From assembly GCF_021130785.1 (NCBI RefSeq), contig NC_060213.1, positions 96,340,501-96,404,500 on the forward strand: a stretch of 64,000 bases of DNA, read 5' to 3'. The first letter of the stretch is position 1; every line of letters starts with the position of its first letter. A program made the translations under genes and the position numbers. The stretch is from Homalodisca vitripennis. Its lineage: Eukaryota > Arthropoda > Insecta > Hemiptera > Cicadellidae. Below the pieces are notes generated by a model. That model saw nothing but the letters and a program-made list of their open reading frames with translations, was not told where the DNA came from and made no database searches. Below are positions 61,515 to 64,000 of the stretch, one piece after another.

Positions 61515-62340
61515 CTAACAAGTGTTATTCTTTTTGTAAGTTTTTCTGGATTATCTGTGAAATTATTATACAAAACGTATAATTTATTTCATAGTTTCAA
61601 TGAATTTTGGTACTAAAGTACAATATTAAATATAATGTAACATTGTTTGTGAGATTTATAAAATTATTTCCAATTAAAAAAAGAAGCTTTAGATGTTATT
61701 TTAGAACCACGCTTTGGTGATTTGAGAACACTATCAGCGTGTTATCTAGTAATTATAATTTAAAACAATAATTAGATTTAATTAGTGTTAACCACTATAA
61801 TTATTTATTAGATATTTATTCAGGGTTTGAAATTGCTTTTTAATATTCCTGTATCCTAGAGACTGACAAATTTTATAATTTAAACATTTGTAATATTGAG
61901 TCCATCTCAGATTTCATATTGCGCTTTCATCTTCTGAAACTTTCACAGGACTGACTCCTGGAATCTGGAGTCAAAGTTCGTCGGAAGGGATCCAGCAAGA
62001 CAGGAACTGCAGAGTAACTTTTACAAATTACACATTATTACTCACTATGTATTGAAAACGTACTTTAGACAATGATGAGTTCTTAGTCTTTTCATGTTGC
62101 ATAGTTTCACCAGAGACACCTATGCTACGAAATAACTCGGTCTGGTTTACCCACCAGAAATCCAGTGTAAAGGGTGTATTATTGTCTAACCAGGTGCATT
62201 ACTATGTTTTCTGCACATAACACAGCTGTGGTGGAAAGAGTTGATTCAGCACAAATTTTGAGTCCAGCCCCGTTTCACCTTCTGTTTAGAAACCTCTAAA
62301 GTAGGAATCCTGTTTTAATAATACAATTGTGGACCTAGCA

Positions 62341-62525
62341 ATTTATATAAATATATAAATATATCATATTATATCTGATATATCATATAAATATATTATA
62401 TCATATCTGATATATCATATAAATATATCATATCATATCTGATATATCATATAAATATATCATATCATATCTGATATATCATATAAATATATCATATCTG
62501 ATATATAATATAAATATATGATATA
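62341..62525. repeat. 32-bp AT-rich palindromic array
   Basis: CTGATATATC recurs at 62,375, 62,407, 62,439 and 62,471 (spacing 32) and at 62,498 (a unit 5 bp shorter). Each unit contains self-complementary ATATATCAG/CTGATATAT text. It takes the place of the (AT)n run and about 90 bp of flank in copy A, at 11,093-11,254. Confidence 0.9.
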
Positions 62526-64000
62526 TCAGATTATTAATTACAGCTAGTGCGCTGAATATATCAGTATTTGTTTCCAAATATTTATTTACTTGTAGACAAA
62601 TAAGTACTGATCGTATCACTATTTAAAAAATAGTTTTTTGAACTTTATTTCTTTGAAAGAGTATAAGCCTAACAATAAAGATGTCCTAAATTTACTTTTT
62701 AATTAGTCGTATTAAATATTACCGAAATAAATATTTTTTTATTTTTTACTGAGACAAATATGAGCTCTGAAAGTCTTTTGTACAAGAACCATTGAAGAAA
62801 ATAGTGTAGAGTAACTTTCAACCAGATTCTGCAAACATCCAGATTGCCGAAGGATATTGGACACAGTGACCAAATGTGGGAACGTAATAGTTAGTTATTG
62901 CCAGATTATAACAGATTGTGTCTCTTTATTCCTCGGTTTTTCCGTGCAATATAAATTGTAAAGTGTTTTGTTGTTTTCCTTAGTTATTATGGTTCCGTTG
63001 GCCTTTTAAAGTGTTACTGTTAATTATAACCGCTGACTGACAGGTAAATTTATCAGATATAACAAAAAAGTATGTAAATTGGAAAGCCACGAAGCGGCGT
63101 ACATGTTATAAATAAAATTGTAAGTTGTGAAAATGTTTATTTCTGTAAATACTGTTATTTTAGTAGTAATTATTGAGTAATTCAATGTAATGTAATATAT
63201 AGATGCCGTGTAACGTGAAAACGATGTTTTAATTTAATAGTTAGAAATGTTTGCTTTAGAGACTGAGTCTGTAGTTACGAAGCTGTATATTGTCTTTGTT
63301 AAACAGAAGTAGTAAGTAGGTCATGTGTGTATTGTCTTTGTAAAACGGAAGTAGTAAGTAGGTCATGTTATCAGGAGATCTGGGTGTCTTCCAGATCGGA
63401 AATGATATTTTTTTACATGTTTAACTACGTACTTGGAAACTTTGCAAAGCCAATCATGAATAAATTTGATGTTTGATAAATGTTATATATGGAAACATTT
63501 GAAAACTAAACATATAATATTTTATGTAAACAAAATTGATTTACATACATAATGACTGAGATATGATTCAGATAAGGAATATGACTTAGCTAGGCAGGTA
63601 TTCCCCTGGTCGAAAAGAGGGAGGTAATAAGGCCGCAAAAATAATTTCATAGAAGCTCCATAAGTGGTCGGCCTCATAACTAAACTACACTGTATACAAT
63701 TACAAAACACTGTGTAAATAAGGGCCCTAAAGTATGTATGTAACAAACGCAACAACCATTTACACTACACTTTTGCCAAGTAAATAATCGCCCATGTAGC
63801 GAAATGAGATTGTGCACGACAAAATTTAAAATTATTTACACGACCCTCCCGCATTCGTATTTACCTCAGATGACCACTGTTGTGGCTTTTCCGGCTAGAT
63901 CGATCTAAAACTTGGAAGATTGCAACATATATTTTTTTTGTTAGTTGTAATTAAGAGTAAATAAGTTTTATTGAATTGCTTAAAATTTACTTTCAATTTG

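Larger units (their letters stand above)
51006..64000 (+). repeat. Copy C distal part (direct copy of 439-12,925), runs off the window
   Basis: Same orientation and order as copy A to the last base of the window, so the true repeat is longer than seen here. C-specific changes include the 32-bp AT array (62,341-62,525), a third 124-bp unit (59,805-60,170), a one-base change making a stop in a frame near 58,356 that is open in A, and absence of A's 8,577-9,420 segment. No gene beyond the small exon candidates. Confidence 0.9.

Overview
The window is AT-rich, gene-poor, intron-bearing eukaryotic DNA. It carries one insect-type chemoreceptor gene, a LINE fragment, many micro- and minisatellites, and remnants resembling dispersed insect repeats. 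I infer an arthropod, most likely an insect; the order cannot be settled from this sequence. There are no bacterial-style operons, no CRISPR array, and no tRNA or rRNA gene that I can support.

The dominant architecture is repetition of one locus-sized unit. Copy A (439 to about 12,925) recurs in direct orientation and at high identity as copy C (about 51,006 to beyond 64,000). An older, broken copy B (about 23,420 to 37,640) lies between them in the same orientation, with indels, an internal ~1 kb duplication and a LINE inserted in it. Copy D (38,167-45,528) is the reverse complement of part of copy C (46,665-53,670). C and D form a palindrome of about 15.5 kb with ~7 kb arms and a 1.1 kb spacer. 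The unit has no long ORF, but its minus strand holds two short, splice-flanked, phase-1 candidate exons preserved in both A and C.

Between A and B (12,926-23,419) lies apparently single-copy DNA. It holds a four-exon gustatory-receptor-like gene on the minus strand (16,256-19,624; 336 codons before the stop). Its first intron carries a 21-copy array with an exact 47-bp period. The array is a duplication of the exon 1/intron 1 boundary, so the 5' splice site GTAAGT is present 16 times (15 extra copies plus the genuine one).

Copy B is interrupted by a 5'-truncated, frameshifted Jockey/CR1-like LINE (about 23,633-26,421), a possible two-exon secreted-peptide gene (27,117-27,708), a 146-bp satellite with a two-monomer higher-order pattern (27,725-28,375), and a 36-bp GC-rich minisatellite open in several frames (32,691-33,357). 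Each arm of the palindrome carries five copies of a 128-bp tandem repeat that resembles a mini exon plus mini intron. A perfectly regular A(C)15 repeat sits at the outer end of the left arm.

All alignments were done by eye. Boundaries are good to roughly 10-50 bp unless a splice site or exact repeat fixes them, and identities are qualitative.
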